DNA of 64,000 nt from JAVVWB01 sp036652335 (lineage in GTDB: Bacteria; Synergistota; Synergistia; Synergistales; Synergistaceae). The stretch lies in assembly GCA_036652335.1 (NCBI GenBank), contig JAVVWB010000001.1, positions 248,001-312,000 of the forward strand, in the 5' to 3' direction. Of this stretch, positions 26,390 through 35,245 are shown one piece after another. How positions within the stretch are numbered: position 1 is the first letter of the stretch; each line of letters starts with the position of its first letter. A model generated the notes under the pieces. It was not told the DNA's origin and searched no databases. It saw only the letters and a list, made by a program, of their open reading frames with translations. The position numbers were made by a program, and so were the translations under genes.

Positions 26390-28300
26390 ATGTTAAAAAC
26401 AAAAAAATACATCTTAGCCGCCTTTGTTGTATTCTCCTTTATTTTCTCTGTTGTCCCAAGTAAAGCTATTGCACAGGAAGCAATCAAAAACTTTGATGTC
26501 TCAGTGCAAATACTCGAAGATGGTACTCTAAGAGTGAAAGAGGATATTACTGCAAAGGTAGAGAATATCAATATAAACCGAGGTATAGTGCGAGCTTTTC
26601 CTGTAGAGTATGAGGATAAAGACGGGGAGACTGTATATGTAACTTTTGATGTTATAGATGTAAAGTTAGATGGAGTGTCGACAAATTGGAAAGAAAACAG
26701 AGAGGGTCGCTATGCAACTTTGATTATAGGCAACCCGAATAGAAAACTTTCTTATGGACTTCATAAATTTATAATAGAATATGAGACAAAAGGGCAACTT
26801 GGCTTCTTTGAAGATTATGATGAACTTTACTGGAATGTAACAGGAAATCAGTGGACTTTTCCTATATTGAATGCCTCTTTTAAAGTTGCACTTCCTAATC
26901 AAAATTTCGGTGAGGGCTTTAATTCTGCGGAGTGGTATGTAGGAAAATATGGGGAAAAAGGCACAAAGTCCGATGCAAAAGTAACAGAGAACAAAACAAT
27001 TTCCCTAGCAAGACCTCTTGATGTAGCAGAGGGGCTAACTGTAGTATACACATGGAATAAAGGTATAATAGCACCCCCTCCACCACCAGAAGAAGACAAC
27101 GAAACAGCACATGGAATGATAGCGTTTCTTGTATTTCTTGCGACTTTATTTTGGTACCTCTTTTCGTGGAACAAATGGGGGCGTGACATTAAACGCAAAG
27201 CAATTATTCCTCTTTACTATCCACCGAAGGAATCTTCTCCTGCTTTTATGAAGTATGCACAGGAGTTAAAAGTGGATAAAAATTCACTATCAGCAAATAT
27301 ATTAGACCTTGCTGTAAGAGGTTATATTAGAATAGAGGAACAAAAAGAAAAGGGCTTCCTCAAAGATAGTGTGACTTATATTTTGCATAAAGAAAAAGAC
27401 GATTATGATAAATTGCCTAAGGAATTGGAATTAATAATGAGCCACTTTTTTGATGATGGCGCAGACTCCTTAAATATAACAGAGGGCAATTCAGAAAAAA
27501 TGTATGATGCGATGGCGGGACTTGAAGCCATTATGGAAATGAAAGAAGAAGAACTATATTCCCTAAATACAGATAAGTTTTATATAGGAATTATCCTATA
27601 TATAATAGGCGTAGTCGCATTGCTTCCATTTAGCGGAGACGGGCTATCAAACCTGCTCACTTGTGGCTTTCTGGGTTTTATCACAATAATTGGAACGATA
27701 AAACCGGGGACAAAAAAAGAAATAGGAAAAGTAAGAATGTCTTTGCAATTTTTACTAAGAATTGCTTTCCCTCTGATTTATGCGCTTGTTATGCAACCTA
27801 TTACATCTGATGGCGGTATTTCATGGACAATAATTTTCTTTGCATTGTCATCGGCTGCGATATTTGTATTTAGACCTTTGATGCATGCGAGAACGGAATA
27901 TGGCTATGAAAAGTTGAATGAGACAGATGGTCTGATAATGTATATGAATGCAGCAGAAAAAGATCGTCTCGAAATGTTAAACCCACCAGAAGAGACACCA
28001 CAATTGTATGAGAAGCTTATGCCTTATGCCTTGGCTCTCGGTGTTGCAAAAACGTGGGGAAACAGATTTGAAAAAGTCCTTTCTGCAACAGATTATCATC
28101 CTACGTGGTACTCTGGTACCAATCCATACCTATTTATGTATGGTGGTGGGCTGAATAATTTTTACTCTGCAATATCATCAAATATAGTAAGAAATATGCC
28201 CTCTCAAACCACTACAGATGCTCCGGGTTCATTCTCCGGATTTGGCGGCGGTGGCTTCTCCGGTGGCGGTGGTGGCGGTGGCGGTGGTTCTGGCTGGTAA
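26390..28300 (+). CDS. DUF2207 domain membrane protein with Gly-rich C-terminus
   Basis: 636 residues, GGGGG before the ATG. A signal peptide (ending about AIAQ) leads into the DUF2207 extracytoplasmic domain (FDVSVQILEDGTLRVKEDITAKV, then NRGIVRAFPV), a transmembrane segment (MIAFLVFLATLFWYLFSWN, preceded by a Pro/Glu linker), a cytoplasmic winged-helix-like part (SLSANILDLAVRGYIRIEE), two more spans and an extended tail that ends in a poly-Gly run (GGGGFSGGGGGGGGGSGW). This tail is characteristic of DUF2207 proteins encoded next to LemA. Function is unknown; a membrane or envelope-stress role has been suggested for the pair. Confidence 0.9.
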   Translation: MLKTKKYILAAFVVFSFIFSVVPSKAIAQEAIKNFDVSVQILEDGTLRVKEDITAKVENININRGIVRAFPVEYEDKDGETVYVTFDVIDVKLDGVSTNWKENREGRYATLIIGNPNRKLSYGLHKFIIEYETKGQLGFFEDYDELYWNVTGNQWTFPILNASFKVALPNQNFGEGFNSAEWYVGKYGEKGTKSDAKVTENKTISLARPLDVAEGLTVVYTWNKGIIAPPPPPEEDNETAHGMIAFLVFLATLFWYLFSWNKWGRDIKRKAIIPLYYPPKESSPAFMKYAQELKVDKNSLSANILDLAVRGYIRIEEQKEKGFLKDSVTYILHKEKDDYDKLPKELELIMSHFFDDGADSLNITEGNSEKMYDAMAGLEAIMEMKEEELYSLNTDKFYIGIILYIIGVVALLPFSGDGLSNLLTCGFLGFITIIGTIKPGTKKEIGKVRMSLQFLLRIAFPLIYALVMQPITSDGGISWTIIFFALSSAAIFVFRPLMHARTEYGYEKLNETDGLIMYMNAAEKDRLEMLNPPEETPQLYEKLMPYALALGVAKTWGNRFEKVLSATDYHPTWYSGTNPYLFMYGGGLNNFYSAISSNIVRNMPSQTTTDAPGSFSGFGGGGFSGGGGGGGGGSGW

Positions 28301-28763
28301 GAATTAGCCATGTAATAAATAGTGTTTAATTTTTCAAAGTGTGACTTTTCTTTTTTTGAAATAGTTATATCTTTATGAGAAAATCTCATTTTATACAAAA
28401 TTTTTTCTCTTATAGATTTTATTTGCAAAATCGGATTCTTATTAAAAAAGCCCCTAAGTCTTATAACTAAAGACTTAGGGGCTTTCTGCTTTGTAGGTCA
28501 TATTTATGTGATTACTAAAACTAATTGTGTGTTGAGAAAAATACATTTACCAGAGAAATTATCAGTATTAAAGGTAATAGTAATAGGATTAAGAATATCG
28601 TTGAAAAACCCTGCTTTTTGATACCTTTAAGCAACGGCATTTCTATCTACTTCCTGTATAAAGTGTTATTGAGTAAAATTAGATTTTGCAAAAATTATAA
28701 TATTATTGAGTTGAAGCATCTAGTCATAGTATTTTAATTTGCTACGCAGTTACAGTTCTTGGG
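28301..28763. other. gene-free 463-bp interval with one hairpin
   Basis: Apart from the hairpin at 28447-28485, this A/T-rich stretch shows no gene I can support. A 70-codon frame at 28525-28737 lacks a ribosome-binding site and has random-looking composition. No repeat or RNA gene is visible. Confidence 0.5.
28447..28488. terminator. 16-bp perfect hairpin (terminator)
   Basis: AAAGCCCCTAAGTCTT (28447-28462) pairs with AAGACTTAGGGGCTTT (28470-28485); the A-run upstream makes it a good minus-strand terminator too. The plus-strand T-tract is short (TTTCTGCTTTG). Confidence 0.75.
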
Positions 28764-29273
28764 TTAAGCTTGGACTTCGTCCTTTTTTATGTCGGCTTTT
28801 TCACCGTTTGTGATTTTCAGAAGGTCATCAGGTGCTATAGGAAAGAAGTCATGATCTGTGCCAGCAGCAGCCCAGACTGTATCGTATAGGAATAAATCTT
28901 CATCAAGTAAAGTTACAGGCTGTGTAGGATAGCCTATTGGTGGAACTCCACCGGGACGAAATCCAGACCATTCATAACATTCTTCAGGCGAAGCAAATGA
29001 GAGATGTTTCTCGTGTAAAAGTTTCTTTATCTTCTTTGTATCAACTTTATTTACTCCAGACATAAGAGCTAGTCCGTAGTAAGCACCACTGTTCACACGA
29101 AGCAATATGCTTTTTAATATTTCTTTTTCAGGTGCGCCTACTGCTATAGAGGCATCTGCTACTGTAAATATCGTCTCATCTGTATGAATAATTTCAATAT
29201 CAAAATCTGATTTCGTTAAAAAATTCTTTACTTCTGATACAGGATTGAAGTCTGGCGATGTTCTTTCTGACAT
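28764..29273 (-). CDS. YbaK/EbsC-type aminoacyl-tRNA deacylase
   Basis: 169 residues; ATG preceded by AAAGGGGAAAG. A single YbaK domain: FTVADASIAVGAPEKEILKSILLRV with the conserved Lys in the usual place, KVDTKKIKKLL, SFASPEECYEWSGFRPGGVPPIGY (the GxxxGGVPP loop of the YbaK/Cys-tRNA(Pro) deacylase branch) and a C-terminal WAAAGTDHDFFPIAPDDLL. These enzymes clear mischarged tRNA in trans in the cytoplasm. It belongs to a different branch from the protein at 13234-13722. A 13-bp gap follows the lytic transglycosylase gene, so the two may be one transcript. Precise substrate uncertain. Confidence 0.87.
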   Translation of the reverse strand: MSERTSPDFNPVSEVKNFLTKSDFDIEIIHTDETIFTVADASIAVGAPEKEILKSILLRVNSGAYYGLALMSGVNKVDTKKIKKLLHEKHLSFASPEECYEWSGFRPGGVPPIGYPTQPVTLLDEDLFLYDTVWAAAGTDHDFFPIAPDDLLKITNGEKADIKKDEVQA

Positions 29274-29286
29274 AGTGCTTTCCCCT

Positions 29287-30282
29287 TTATTTTAGTGATG
29301 GCAATATATTTATATATTCTTTAATCGTTTTAAAATTATTTTCGTTACCATATATGCGTTGGTACATTATGTAGTTTGCCAAAGTATTGCATACAAAAAT
29401 ACGTGTTTGTTTATATGGTATCATTTCTATCCATTCCGTCCAGTTTGTAGCGTTTAGATTGCCCCAACTTTTTACAGGGCTTCTACCTGCGTTGTACGAT
29501 GCAAGAGACAAAATGATGTTTGAATTAAAATCTCGTAGCAAATCTCCTATATATATTGAGCCTAAAAAGATATTGTCCTTTGGAGTGTAAAGGTCATATT
29601 CTTTAATATTTAACTTTTTTGCTTTGTATGATGCAGTTGTTGGCATAAGTTGCATTAGCCCTACAGCTCCGGACTTGCTTATAGCATTTTTCCTAAATTT
29701 GCTTTCTTGTCTCATAATTGCCCATATTAGATATGGAGATACATCGGACTTTGATGAAACATTTTTTACAAGAGTTTCCCATTTTTTTGGGTACCTGTTT
29801 TTTAAATATTCTTTATCTAAAGTTGAAAGTGGTTGCTCTTCTACTAATAAGGAGTAATATGTGTTAGGAAATTTTTTAATTAAACGCTTTGTGTAATATT
29901 CAGATTCGCTTGTTTTGCCAAGTCTTTTTAGTGCTTCTGAACTCCAATAAAGATGCTTGGGGTTTTGATTTTTATTGAAGAAAGTGAGTCTGCGTGCATT
30001 TGTCCAATGAGAATATGCTTTGTTATATTCTTGCTTTTGCCAATATTGCCAACCGCACTGCCATTCCGTCTCTGATTTTTTATTTATCAATGTAGCTATG
30101 TGAGGGTAGGAAATGGCGAAGACAAATAACAAAAGTAATATTATAAAAAATAGAAAAATATGAAATTCGCCTTTGCAAAAGTTGATTATTTTTATTATAG
30201 TATCTAAAGTTTTTCTTTTGAATTCTTTGATTGTCATAAGCATTGTAATTTTTATAGCCCTTTTCATAAAATTTTCACACAT
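29287..30282 (-). CDS. membrane-anchored lytic transglycosylase (Slt70-type SLT domain)
   Basis: 331 residues from the ATG 30282; the Met at residue 6 or 14 could be the true start, as no start has a clear ribosome-binding site. One membrane helix (41-60, FHIFLFFIILLLLFVFAIS) anchors it with the rest outside. A TPR-like region (70-145) leads to the SLT domain with catalytic Glu193 in AIMRQESKF and the motifs SGAVGLMQLMPTTA and LASYNAGRSPV. It cuts the peptidoglycan glycan strand between MurNAc and GlcNAc. It is upstream of the YbaK-type gene in the same direction. Confidence 0.9.
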   Translation of the reverse strand: MCENFMKRAIKITMLMTIKEFKRKTLDTIIKIINFCKGEFHIFLFFIILLLLFVFAISYPHIATLINKKSETEWQCGWQYWQKQEYNKAYSHWTNARRLTFFNKNQNPKHLYWSSEALKRLGKTSESEYYTKRLIKKFPNTYYSLLVEEQPLSTLDKEYLKNRYPKKWETLVKNVSSKSDVSPYLIWAIMRQESKFRKNAISKSGAVGLMQLMPTTASYKAKKLNIKEYDLYTPKDNIFLGSIYIGDLLRDFNSNIILSLASYNAGRSPVKSWGNLNATNWTEWIEMIPYKQTRIFVCNTLANYIMYQRIYGNENNFKTIKEYINILPSLK

Positions 30283-30430
30283 TATTAAGTATCTAGGACT
30301 TATCGAAATGAGTCAATACGCTATTTGTTGTTTTTTAAAATTAAAAATTTTTATTTATAATTTTTAATTTCTACTTGTCAACATTTAGATTTTGTTGTAT
30401 TCTTTTAGCACGACACTATAGAGGAGATGT

Positions 30431-30799
30431 ATGTATATGAGTTTGGGTAATAGGATAAAGTCTTTACGTAAGGCCCAGCACCTTACACAACAGAAATTAG
30501 CAGATAAAGTTGATGTAAGCAGGATTTATGTTCAAGCTTTAGAGAGTAACCGTAGACTTCCGTCTATGAAACTTTTACAGAAGCTTGCTCCTGCTCTTGA
30601 AGTAGAAGTAAAGGATTTGCTTGCAGATTTTTCTACAACAGAAAATCCTAGTAGAGTACAGCTTGAATCAATGCTTGATAATGGTGAACTTGAAATATGG
30701 TATCGCAGTAAAAAGCTTACTGAGCAGGAACTTCGCAGAGTCTATCGTGTGGTAGAAGCTGCACTTGATGATTGGGATACAGAAGAAAATAAAAATTAA
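30431..30799 (+). CDS. XRE-family transcriptional regulator
   Basis: 122 residues if the first ATG is used; the ATG at 30437 (MSLGNRIKSLRK) has a better-spaced GAGGAG and may be the true start. Residues ~5-60 form a Cro/CI-type helix-turn-helix (LTQQKLADKVDVSRIYVQALESNRRLPS). The C-terminal half is short and acidic, with no peptidase or ligand domain. It is followed 22 bp later by an ImmA-type peptidase; such pairs act as repressor and anti-repressor in mobile elements and stress circuits. The target promoter is probably its own. Confidence 0.9.
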   Translation: MYMSLGNRIKSLRKAQHLTQQKLADKVDVSRIYVQALESNRRLPSMKLLQKLAPALEVEVKDLLADFSTTENPSRVQLESMLDNGELEIWYRSKKLTEQELRRVYRVVEAALDDWDTEENKN

Positions 30800-30821
30800 T
30801 TATTAGAATTGGAAGATCTTA

Positions 30822-31235
30822 TTGGAAGACTTTAATGAAGAGATGCCACTTCCTCCCGAACTAATCCCATCATGGGCAGAGACTGAGGGGGCTGAGTGGC
30901 AACGACTGAGTGATTTCGATATATTAGCAAAAGCCGAAGAGAAGACCGGTCTTGTGCTGGAAATTAAGTATGAGATTTTGCCCGATGGGGTTTGGGGTAT
31001 TCATTTGGTCAGAGGAGAGAGAGGGAGAATTTTTGTAAATTCTCAGCTGTCTCTTTTTTGGCGTAGGTTCGCTATTTTTCACGAGGTTTATCATTTATTA
31101 AATCATACAAAAGGTGCAAGTTTTTGGAAGCATACTTTTAATTCTATGGAAAGTTTTGAAAATAGAGCGGACCTTTTTGCATGGGCAGCGATGTGGTCTG
31201 AATGGAAAGAAAATGATTATATTGACTGGGAATGA
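30822..31235 (+). CDS. ImmA/IrrE-family metallopeptidase
   Basis: 137 residues starting at TTG 30822 (GGAAG about 7 bases upstream); ATG 30843 is an alternative. The zinc motif HEVYH (in FAIFHEVYHLLNH) is the HExxH site, with the third ligand probably the Glu of ESFENRADLFAWAAMW, as in the ImmA family. These cytoplasmic proteases cleave XRE-type repressors, and the XRE gene is directly upstream, so it most likely switches off that repressor. The stop lies 4 bp before the radical-SAM gene, so all three genes are one operon. The protein is shorter than many family members. Confidence 0.87.
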   Translation: MEDFNEEMPLPPELIPSWAETEGAEWQRLSDFDILAKAEEKTGLVLEIKYEILPDGVWGIHLVRGERGRIFVNSQLSLFWRRFAIFHEVYHLLNHTKGASFWKHTFNSMESFENRADLFAWAAMWSEWKENDYIDWE

Positions 31236-31239
31236 AAAA

Positions 31240-32181
31240 ATGAAAAAATTACCGTTTTTTCTCCCTTTTGGTGGTTGCAAAGGAAGATGTGTATATTGTA
31301 ATCAGAGGACTATTACGGGAATATCCGTAATGCCGACTCCTAATGATGTAGCAGAAGCCCTTTCTCACGAAGAAGAGCCTGTAGAAGTTTGTTATTTTGG
31401 TGGTTCTTTTTGTAGACTCGGATATGACAATCTTAAAAGATATTTAGATGTTGTCGTAGATAATGGTTGCACTGGTAACAAAATTCGTTTTTCCACTTAC
31501 CCCGGCGACTTAATGGATAAAGAAATTCGTGATTTGGTGCTTTCGTATCCCATTTCCAGAGTGGAATTAGGTGTCCCCTCTCTTGATACAAAAGTACTCT
31601 TAGAATGTAAGAGAGATGCAGACCCATTAGCTATATTAGATAATATAAAACTTTTAAAGGATCTTGACGTCCCTTTAGCATTACAGGTGATGATAGGGCT
31701 CCCTGGGCAAACAGAAGAAAGTTCTCTCTCTGATATAAACATTTTGGCTGAGATAAAAGGTAATTTGCCATGGGAGATGAGGCTTTATCCTTGTCTTGTC
31801 ATAAGGAATACAGAGCTGGAAAATATGATGCTTTCTGGAGAGTATACTCCTTTAACTCTTTCTCAAGCTATATCGTGGGGAGGCAGACTTTTAAAACTGG
31901 CAACAAACCACGGATTTGTTATAATAAGAGCAGGATTACAAGAATCAGAACTTTTGGCAAATGAGGTCGTGGGCGGACCTCATCACCCTGCTTTGGGGGA
32001 ACTGATGTTTTCCTACTCAATGGCTGTAGCCTTGGTAGAAGAGTCACCTCAAGGTCCTTGGTTTGTAGACAGAAAGGATATTTCTAAGTTTACAGGTCAT
32101 AGTGGTTCGGGCATAAAGAGGTTGGCTGAATTTTCTGGGTTTACAGTAGAAGAAGTAAAGAGTAAATTAAATTTTATTTAA
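31240..32181 (+). CDS. Elp3-like radical SAM protein
   Basis: 313 residues from ATG 31240; a longer frame beginning at 31114 would overlap the ImmA gene and is not supported. The cluster-binding motif is CKGRCVYC (13-20), followed by CYFGGSFCRL and a TIM-barrel-like core with VMIGLPGQTEES. The C-terminal half contains GGPHHPALGELMFSY, close to the segment found in clostridial Elp3-type radical-SAM proteins. It lacks the GNAT acetyltransferase domain of full-length Elp3. It probably modifies RNA or another nucleotide-related substrate. It sits 4 bp behind the XRE-ImmA pair, unusual company for this family. Confidence 0.85.
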   Translation: MKKLPFFLPFGGCKGRCVYCNQRTITGISVMPTPNDVAEALSHEEEPVEVCYFGGSFCRLGYDNLKRYLDVVVDNGCTGNKIRFSTYPGDLMDKEIRDLVLSYPISRVELGVPSLDTKVLLECKRDADPLAILDNIKLLKDLDVPLALQVMIGLPGQTEESSLSDINILAEIKGNLPWEMRLYPCLVIRNTELENMMLSGEYTPLTLSQAISWGGRLLKLATNHGFVIIRAGLQESELLANEVVGGPHHPALGELMFSYSMAVALVEESPQGPWFVDRKDISKFTGHSGSGIKRLAEFSGFTVEEVKSKLNFI

Positions 32182-32219
32182 TTATTGTGGTTGTTTTAGT
32201 GTGAGGAGAGGTGTTTATT

Positions 32220-33377
32220 ATGAACAAACGAGAGAAAATTTCTGTCTTATATGAACCCTTTGACTGTGGACTTTTCGAGGCAAGAAACAGATTTGTTCGT
32301 TCAGGTACATGGCTTGCCGGTGCAGAAGAAAAAACAGGATCGTTAACGAGCGCAGAAATACGTCGTTATGCAGAACTGGGCTGTGGCTGTGTAGGAACTG
32401 TAATAACAGGTATTTCCTATATAAACAGAGACGGGAAATCTTTCCCAAGGCAGTGTGGACTTGATAGTGACGACAGAATATCAGAGATAGAATGTTTATC
32501 TGAGACGTTACATAAAAGAGGTTCACGTCTTGTGGTACAGTTAGGACACGGAGGAAGCTACAAAACACTGGAAGTGGCACGAGGTTCACGCACTGTATCT
32601 CCATCAGGAGTTCGTTTTCCCGGTACGAACTTAATGTCTCAAAAAATAACAACCTTCGAAATAACAAAGCTTCGTTCAGATTTTGCCGATGCTGCTTTAC
32701 GTGCAAAAAAAGGTGGAGCAGACGGTGTCCAAATTCATGGCGGACACGGATTTTTATTGAATGAATTTCTCTCACCTATTTTGAACAAAAGAGACGACCG
32801 TTATGGTGGAACTTTGCAAAACAGAGAGAGAATTTTCCTAGAAGTATATGAAAAGGTTCGTGAAACGGTAGGAAAGAGTTTCCCAATATTCTTCAAGTTA
32901 AGCATCGAAGAGGGAATTTCTGGTGGTTACCCTGCAGAAGAGGGAATGGATTTAGCAAAGAACCTTCTCAAAGCAGGGGTAGACGGTATAGAAGTCTCTT
33001 CTGGTACTCCCTATGCTGACATAAAACATCTTCCCTCAATGATAGGCGTTTCAGCCGGAGAGAGCGAAGCTCCCTTTAAAAGATTTTCAGAAGAACTAAA
33101 GAAATGCGTAGTAAGACGAGACCAAGTTATAATTCTTTGCGGTGGGTTACGCTCGCTAAGTACCATGTCTCAACTGGTAACAGACGGAGTTTGTGATATG
33201 GTTTCTATGAGCCGTCCTTTAAATTGTGAGCCAGACTTAATAAACAGATGGGCAGAAGAAGATGATAGACCCTCTGCTTGTATCTCTTGCAACGCTTGCT
33301 TTAAAACAGCGGCTCATGGCATGATTAATTGCCCTGTTATGAGAAATAGGAACGAGGGGAATTGGGATGCGTTGTAA
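32220..33377 (+). CDS. Old Yellow Enzyme family NADH:flavin oxidoreductase
   Basis: 385 residues from ATG 32220 (GAGGAGAGG upstream), preferred to GTG 32211. A TIM-barrel FMN enzyme: ARNRFVRSGTWLAG at the start, HKRGSRLVVQLGHGG with the FMN-binding Gln/His pair, GADGVQIHGGHGFLLNEFLSP with the active-site HxxH-type pair, NKRDDRYGG, and a C-terminal FMN-phosphate loop (ILCGGLRS). The end has CISCNACFKT plus a later Cys, which resembles the beginning of the Fe-S site of 2,4-dienoyl-CoA reductase-like members, but the second half of that family is missing. It likely reduces an activated C=C bond; substrate unknown. Divergent spacing from the RpiR gene suggests no operon. Confidence 0.88.
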   Translation: MNKREKISVLYEPFDCGLFEARNRFVRSGTWLAGAEEKTGSLTSAEIRRYAELGCGCVGTVITGISYINRDGKSFPRQCGLDSDDRISEIECLSETLHKRGSRLVVQLGHGGSYKTLEVARGSRTVSPSGVRFPGTNLMSQKITTFEITKLRSDFADAALRAKKGGADGVQIHGGHGFLLNEFLSPILNKRDDRYGGTLQNRERIFLEVYEKVRETVGKSFPIFFKLSIEEGISGGYPAEEGMDLAKNLLKAGVDGIEVSSGTPYADIKHLPSMIGVSAGESEAPFKRFSEELKKCVVRRDQVIILCGGLRSLSTMSQLVTDGVCDMVSMSRPLNCEPDLINRWAEEDDRPSACISCNACFKTAAHGMINCPVMRNRNEGNWDAL

Positions 33378-33432
33378 TTTCCAAAATCGAAAATACACAA
33401 AAATGAATTAAACTTCAAAAAAATTGTTTTAG

Positions 33433-33485
33433 TTGACAAAAATACAAAAACGCACTAAAGTCTATTGCAGATTTTAGTGCGTTTT
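33433..33485 (+). promoter_or_regulatory. promoter with overlapping inverted repeat upstream of the RpiR gene
   Basis: TTGACA at 33433-33438, 17-bp spacer, TAAAGT at 33456-33461. A 13-bp perfect inverted repeat (AAAACGCACTAAA 33447-33459, TTTAGTGCGTTTT 33473-33485) overlaps the -10 and the start region. It could be the operator of the regulator itself or the terminator of the preceding gene, or both. Confidence 0.55.
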
Positions 33486-33508
33486 AGTTTTTATAAGAGG
33501 TGTATAGA

Positions 33509-34378
33509 ATGATAGAAAGTGGCGAATTACAAGAATTACTTATAGAAAAAGCACATTATATGCCCAATAAAGCAAGGCGTGTGGCTGAATATCTTCTTGC
33601 AAATATGAGGGAAGCATCGTTTCGTTCTATAGGAGACATAGCAGAGGAATTAAAGGTTTCTAAAGCACAGTTGGTAAGAGTTGCACAAATGTTGGGTTTT
33701 TCAGGTTATGCAGAACTAAAAGCATGTATGCAACAGGCTGTACTGGAACAGATAAATCCTGCTGCTCTTCTAGCAAGGGCGATAAGTAGCGGAAATAGTT
33801 TTGCAAAAAGTATCTCTACAGCAGAACATGCGAACTTAAACGATACTTTAGCTCAGCTTACTGATGAAGATTCAGAGTCATTTTGTTCTCTTGTCAAAGA
33901 AGCAAAGAATATCTATTGCGTTGGATGGGGAATTTCATCTTTGGTAATGGAATTATTGCAAATTCGTCTTATAGTTATGGGCTGTAAGGCCACATTGCTT
34001 AGAAGAGCGAGCCTTTCTTTATGGGAGTTGGCTCGTTGTATTGGCAATGGAGACTTAGTCATCGTCTGTGAATTGCCAAGCTATACAGTAGAAGTAACAG
34101 AAGCAGTTGAAATTGCAAGTAAAAATGGTGCGAAAATTATTACTATTACAGATAGTGCCGCAGCGTCTGTATGTAGATATTCTGACTTATCCTTTTATGT
34201 CTCTGCTAACAGTCCAACTTTTGGAAGCAGCATAATAGGTCCTATATATCTTGTTAATATATTGACCTCAATACTATCTCTATCGTTAGGAGAAAGTGCT
34301 GCTTCAGCCTTTGAGAGACAGGCAGAATTTTTACATGACGAGAGAATATTCCATCCAGTATTTGGTTTGAAGTACTAA
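33509..34378 (+). CDS. MurR/RpiR-family transcriptional regulator (HTH plus SIS domain)
   Basis: 289 residues from ATG 33509, with AGAGG upstream. Residues 1-80 are the RpiR helix-turn-helix (FRSIGDIAEELKVSKAQLVRVAQMLGFSGYAELK), and 110-270 the SIS sugar-phosphate-binding domain (IYCVGWGISSLVMELLQIRL, DLVIVCELPSYTVEVTEAVEIA). Such repressors respond to a phosphosugar. No sugar-uptake operon lies next to it, so its regulon is unclear; the inverted repeat at 33447-33485 suggests autoregulation. Transcribed alone. Confidence 0.9.
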   Translation: MIESGELQELLIEKAHYMPNKARRVAEYLLANMREASFRSIGDIAEELKVSKAQLVRVAQMLGFSGYAELKACMQQAVLEQINPAALLARAISSGNSFAKSISTAEHANLNDTLAQLTDEDSESFCSLVKEAKNIYCVGWGISSLVMELLQIRLIVMGCKATLLRRASLSLWELARCIGNGDLVIVCELPSYTVEVTEAVEIASKNGAKIITITDSAAASVCRYSDLSFYVSANSPTFGSSIIGPIYLVNILTSILSLSLGESAASAFERQAEFLHDERIFHPVFGLKY

Positions 34379-34438
34379 ATTAAAAAAATAAAATAAAAAT
34401 TAAATTAAATAAAAATATAAATATAAAGTAAATAAAAA

Positions 34439-34474
34439 AATAAAAGCAGAGCAAAAGCTCTGCTTTTATTTTTT
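34439..34474. terminator. bidirectional terminator
   Basis: AATAAAAGCAGAGC (34439-34452) pairs with GCTCTGCTTTTATT (34457-34470), loop AAAA, then TTTT; the A-run before gives a T-run on the minus strand. It lies between convergent genes and overlaps the last codons of the minus-strand gene. Confidence 0.85.
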
Positions 34475-35245
34475 CCAATATAGTGTGTTTTGTTTCTTTA
34501 TTTGCATATTAAGCAAAGCTTCTGTAGAAGGTGGTGCAGCGTTTGCAAGGCTATTAAATTCTGTAAGCAACTGTATGTTTTCTATTCTTTTTTCCTTTAC
34601 AGTTTCGCCTCTCATACCTGTTTTTAGAAGAGTGGCAAGCTGATTATATACACTAGGTACAGGTACAAAGGATAGTCCGTTTTCTGTCATCTTCATTGTA
34701 TAGACAAAAGTATAAGATTCTACCCCACTGTATTTCTTCTTTCCCATATATCCAGGTGAAGTGGGTGCTATATAGACAGCAGTGTCTTTGGGTACAGATA
34801 ACTTTGCTGGGAGTGCGTCCCATCTGGTGAATTCATAAGGTGTAGTTGCAATAAATATCTGTGGGTTTTCTGTTACCATCCCAATCCAAAGATGTATGCC
34901 TTCTCCTTCAAAATTCATAAAAGAGAGTCTCCACATAAGGTCTTTTTGATTGTCGTCGTCAATATCACTTATGTAGGTTCTGTCTCCTATGAAAGAAGTC
35001 CCAATGACATCTGGAATTTCACGGACACCTGCCGGTGTCCTAATCCAAGCAGAGTCAATTTGACCATCTCTGTGCTCCAAAGCCAAGATAATAGGAAAAT
35101 GTGCAGGACGAATTGTCCTTATGTTTATATCTCCTTTTACATTAGGAGTCGGAATATAGTGAATTGTTAATACAATGATAATGACAAAAATAGGAACGCA
35201 AAGAGACTTTAGAATTTTTTTGAACTTGTCTTTATTTATATCCAT
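34466..35245 (-). CDS. membrane-anchored protein with FG-GAP-like segment, unknown function
   Basis: 259 residues. One N-terminal membrane helix (CVPIFVIIIVLTIHYIP, about 16-32) anchors an extracytoplasmic domain. A segment YISDIDDDNQKDLMWRLSF resembles the calcium-binding loop of FG-GAP/VCBS repeats (DIDGDGxxDLxW), and an Ala/Leu-rich C-terminal helix follows. I do not recognise the family. Its ATG overlaps the folK stop by one base, so it is translationally coupled to the folate genes, although a role in folate synthesis is not evident. Confidence 0.7.
   Translation of the reverse strand: MDINKDKFKKILKSLCVPIFVIIIVLTIHYIPTPNVKGDINIRTIRPAHFPIILALEHRDGQIDSAWIRTPAGVREIPDVIGTSFIGDRTYISDIDDDNQKDLMWRLSFMNFEGEGIHLWIGMVTENPQIFIATTPYEFTRWDALPAKLSVPKDTAVYIAPTSPGYMGKKKYSGVESYTFVYTMKMTENGLSFVPVPSVYNQLATLLKTGMRGETVKEKRIENIQLLTEFNSLANAAPPSTEALLNMQIKKQNTLYWKK

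Noticed and set aside
28525..28737. 70-codon plus-strand frame
   Set aside because: No ribosome-binding site, and hydrophobic/Lys-Ile composition expected from random A/T-rich DNA.
31114..31239. Earlier start of the radical-SAM gene
   Set aside because: It would lie within the ImmA gene in another frame; ATG 31240 directly precedes the conserved N-terminus.
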